Below are positions 61,730 through 64,000 of a stretch of 64,000 bases of DNA, piece by piece (position 1 is the first letter of the stretch; every line of letters begins with the position of its first letter). The DNA comes from Treponema sp. (GTDB taxonomy: Bacteria > Spirochaetota > Spirochaetia > Treponematales > Treponemataceae): positions 124,001-188,000 of the forward strand of contig JAFZOJ010000078.1 in the NCBI GenBank assembly GCA_017550685.1. The letters run 5' to 3'. A program made the translations under genes and the position numbers. Below the pieces are notes generated by a model that was given only the letters and a program-made list of their open reading frames with translations, made no database searches and was not told where the DNA came from.

Positions 61730-62920
61730 ATGATTTCGAAACAGATAGATTCTTTAGTTAAGAGCCCTTCGGCAGGCGTTATTAGAAAAATGTTTGAGGA
61801 AGGGGCGCTTCTTAAACAAAAATATGGTGAAGATAAAGTATATGATTTTAGTCTTGGAAATCCTGATTTAGATCCTCCACAGGCTGTTGTTGATGAAATA
61901 AAGAATATTGCTCAGGATACCTCTCATAATTGCCACGGATACATGCCAAACGCAGGATATCCTTTTGCACGACAGGCAATGGCAGATAAAACTGCAAAGG
62001 AGCAGGGGGTACCGGTGCCAAAAGAGTGTGTTGTAATGGCTGTGGGAGCCGCTGGTGCGCTTAATTCAACGCTCAAAGCACTTTTGAATCCGGGTGATGA
62101 AGTTATCGTCCCTTGCCCTTATTTTACTGAATATGATCATTATATCCACAATCATGGTGGAGAAATTATCAGAGTGTCTACAAAAGCAGACTTTGGACTT
62201 GATGCTAACACAATTGCAGCTGCACTCAATGAAAAAACTGCTGCCGTACTCATAAATTCACCAAATAACCCTAGCGGTCGCATTTATACAGACGAAGAGT
62301 TTCAGGCTCTGGTTGATGTATTAAAAGCACACGCTGCTAAGACCGGCCGTGCTCCATATCTTATTTGTGATGAACCATACCGCGCAATCACATACGGTGG
62401 AAAAAAGGTCGCAGCAGCATTCCCAAAATATGAATATGCCGTAGTAGTAACAAGCTTTGCCAAAAATCTGAGTCTTCCCGGAGAACGAATAGGCTATATA
62501 TGTGTAAATCCTGCCTGTCCAGAACAAAAGGATTTTATAGCTGCAGCAATTTTTGCAACCCGTGTATTGGGCTATGTAAACGCTCCGGCCTTTTTCCAGA
62601 AGGTTATTGCCAAGACCTGGGACTGTGAATGTGATTATTCCCTTTATGAAAAGAGACGCAACGAGCTTATCGAAATTATGGATTACGCAGGTCTTGAATA
62701 CGCCATGCCGGAAGGAGCCTTTTATCTTTTTGTAAAAGTACCGGACGGCTGGAATGATGATGATCTTGCCTTTACAAATCATCTTAAGGACTACAATATT
62801 TTGTGTGCTCCGGGCTCTGCATTTGGCGGCAAAGGTTGGTTCCGCATTGCCTACTGCTGCTCCGAACAGACAATCTTGAATTCCAAGCAAGCATTTTATA
62901 AAGCCACACATGGAGAATAA
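61730..62920 (+). CDS. PLP-dependent aminotransferase, class I/II
   Basis: A 396-residue fold-type I aminotransferase, aspartate-aminotransferase-like. DFSLGNPDLDPPQAV near the N-terminus, CHGYMPNAGYPFARQAM, NSPNNPSGRIY, DEPYRAITYGG, the PLP lysine in SFAKNLSLPGERIGY, and the substrate-carboxylate arginine in WFRIAYCCSE. The amino-donor specificity is not clear; this subgroup is often annotated only as PLP-dependent aminotransferase. The ATG at 61730 is kept although leaderless, because the next Met (residue 21) would cut into the conserved start. glgA begins three bases downstream. Confidence 0.9.
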   Translation: MISKQIDSLVKSPSAGVIRKMFEEGALLKQKYGEDKVYDFSLGNPDLDPPQAVVDEIKNIAQDTSHNCHGYMPNAGYPFARQAMADKTAKEQGVPVPKECVVMAVGAAGALNSTLKALLNPGDEVIVPCPYFTEYDHYIHNHGGEIIRVSTKADFGLDANTIAAALNEKTAAVLINSPNNPSGRIYTDEEFQALVDVLKAHAAKTGRAPYLICDEPYRAITYGGKKVAAAFPKYEYAVVVTSFAKNLSLPGERIGYICVNPACPEQKDFIAAAIFATRVLGYVNAPAFFQKVIAKTWDCECDYSLYEKRRNELIEIMDYAGLEYAMPEGAFYLFVKVPDGWNDDDLAFTNHLKDYNILCAPGSAFGGKGWFRIAYCCSEQTILNSKQAFYKATHGE

Positions 62921-62923
62921 AAT

Positions 62924-64000
62924 ATGAAAATCTTAATGGTAACTTCCGAAACTGTACCTTTTGCCAAGACAGGCGGCCTTGCAGACGCTGTATCTGCACT
63001 TGCAATTTCTCTTCGTAAACAGGGGCATGACGTAAAAATTGTAATGCCGCGATATTATAAAATTGACCGCAAAAAATTAAAGGCAATTGATGAACCTGTT
63101 GCCGTTGCCGCAGGACAGGTAGAAACCTGGGTAAAGTATTATTATGCAGACCTGCCTGGAACAGATGTTCCTGTTTATTTTATAGACCACGAGCAGGCCT
63201 TTGGCCGCGACGGAATCTACGGAACCAAAGCAGAACCTGATTTTCATGATAACCCATATCGTTCAGCAGTACTTTGTCATGGCGCATTCCAGCTCTGCCG
63301 TTTCTTAGGCTGGTATCCTGATATTATGCATGCCCACGACTGGTTCTGTGCACTTGTGCCGGTTCTCTTAAAGCATGTCTGCCGTAACGGATATTTTGCA
63401 CATACTGCAAGTGTTTTCACAATCCACAACCTTGGTTATCAGGGCTGGTATCCAAAGGATTCTTTTCCGGCTCTGGGAATTGACTGGAACTTATATCACG
63501 GCGCAGGACTTGAACGCAACGGAAGCATAAACCTTTTGCAGTCTGCCATTTCTTGTGCAGATATGATTACAACTGTTTCTCCAACTTATGCAGGAGAAAT
63601 GCAGACAACCGAAGGAGGCTTTGGTCTTGACGGACTTCTTCGTGTACGCTCTGATGTTGTTCGTGGTGTATTAAACGGCTGCGATCTTGAAACCTGGAAC
63701 CCTAAAAAAGACAAGCTTCTTCCAAAGAACTTTGATGCAAAGGATTTATCAGGCAAGGCTGTATGTAAAGCAGAACTTCAGAAGCGTATGGGACTTCCTG
63801 TAAAGCCTGATGTACCTGTAATTGGTATTGTAACCCGTCTTGCAGATCAGAAGGGTATTGCCGAAGTTTTTGCTCCTACCTATGGTTCAATTTTTTCAAT
63901 GTGCGTAAATATGGACATTCAGTTTGCAATACTTGGCAGCGGAGAAAGATGGTGTGAAGATGAAATAAACTCAATTCAGTCAAGACTCCCGAATCTGCGT
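62924..64000 (+). CDS. glgA: Glycogen synthase (GlgA), 3' end outside window
   Basis: An open frame of 359 codons that runs off the right edge without a stop. It starts MKILMVTSETVPFAKTGGLA with the ADP-glucose-binding KTGGLADA loop of GT5 starch/glycogen synthases. Also visible are MHAHDWFCALVPVLLKH, VFTIHNLGYQGWYP, TTVSPTYAGEMQTTEGGFGLDGLL, GVLNGCDLETWNP and GIVTRLADQKGI. It extends glycogen with alpha-1,4-glucose units. About 120 residues remain to be expected outside the window. GGAGAA at the end of the aminotransferase gene acts as its ribosome site. Confidence 0.95.
   Translation, partial: MKILMVTSETVPFAKTGGLADAVSALAISLRKQGHDVKIVMPRYYKIDRKKLKAIDEPVAVAAGQVETWVKYYYADLPGTDVPVYFIDHEQAFGRDGIYGTKAEPDFHDNPYRSAVLCHGAFQLCRFLGWYPDIMHAHDWFCALVPVLLKHVCRNGYFAHTASVFTIHNLGYQGWYPKDSFPALGIDWNLYHGAGLERNGSINLLQSAISCADMITTVSPTYAGEMQTTEGGFGLDGLLRVRSDVVRGVLNGCDLETWNPKKDKLLPKNFDAKDLSGKAVCKAELQKRMGLPVKPDVPVIGIVTRLADQKGIAEVFAPTYGSIFSMCVNMDIQFAILGSGERWCEDEINSIQSRLPNLR

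Overview
The window reads as a chromosome segment of a spirochaete, most likely a saccharolytic Treponema of the gut or rumen type. Evidence: the gene order flbD-motA-motB-fliL-fliM-fliY-fliO-fliP-fliQ-fliR-flhB-flhA-flhF-flhG-whiG matches the known treponemal flagellar operon; a V-type ATPase operon of the E-DUF2764-A-B-D-I-K kind follows; and Wzi-like outer-membrane proteins are repeated through the surface-glycan genes. The genus is an inference; no rRNA or tRNA gene is present.

Layout. 1-432 is non-coding and holds a folded repeat (copy A), a promoter and an A+T dyad. 433-17564 is one long plus-strand flagellar/motility operon ending in whiG (sigma-28), a FapA-like protein and two small proteins of unknown role. 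17568-17731 is a tandem hairpin array. 17752-18813 is galM. 19001-26446 is the V-ATPase operon, broken by two pairs of small hairpins; the proteolipid carries the residues of a sodium-binding rotor. 26540-28739 holds ispG and a TPR protein. 28760-61383 is a large surface-polysaccharide region: a WbaP-type initiating sugar-phosphate transferase, four GT4-like and three GT2 glycosyltransferases (one GT4-like protein being a CDP-glycerol-transferase relative counted separately below), a GT61, two CDP-glycerol-transferase-like proteins, a YidC-sulfatase fusion, a six-gene phosphonate cassette (PEP mutase, phosphonopyruvate decarboxylase, phosphoesterase, SDR, nucleotidyltransferase, oxidoreductase), a Wzx flippase, a dTDP-3-amino-sugar cassette (FdtA/B/C type), rmlD, three Wzi-like barrel proteins and one BamA-like barrel protein. 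(Strict count of EX7E GT4 enzymes: three.) 61517-61665 is the second copy (B) of the folded repeat, followed by a PLP aminotransferase and the 5' part of glgA, which runs off the window.

How it fits together. The first part builds and powers the periplasmic flagella: export gate, C-ring, stator, and FlhF/FlhG number control. The polysaccharide region most plausibly makes a lipid-linked glycan (WbaP start, glycosyltransferases, Wzx flip) carrying a nucleotide-activated phosphonate and a 3-amino-3,6-dideoxyhexose, with the Wzi-like barrels acting at the outer membrane. No Wzy polymerase was recognised. A very A+T-rich core at about 51-56 kb suggests recent horizontal exchange.

Best candidates for something undescribed: (1) the about 148-nt element present twice, with base-pair covariation in every stem and invariant unpaired segments; (2) the YidC-sulfatase fusion paired with a CDP-glycerol-type transferase; (3) the phosphonate cassette lacking the usual aminotransferase; (4) a recurring leaderless arrangement in which the -10 box sits 6-8 nt before the ATG. 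All functional statements rest on motif recognition by eye; no database search was run.
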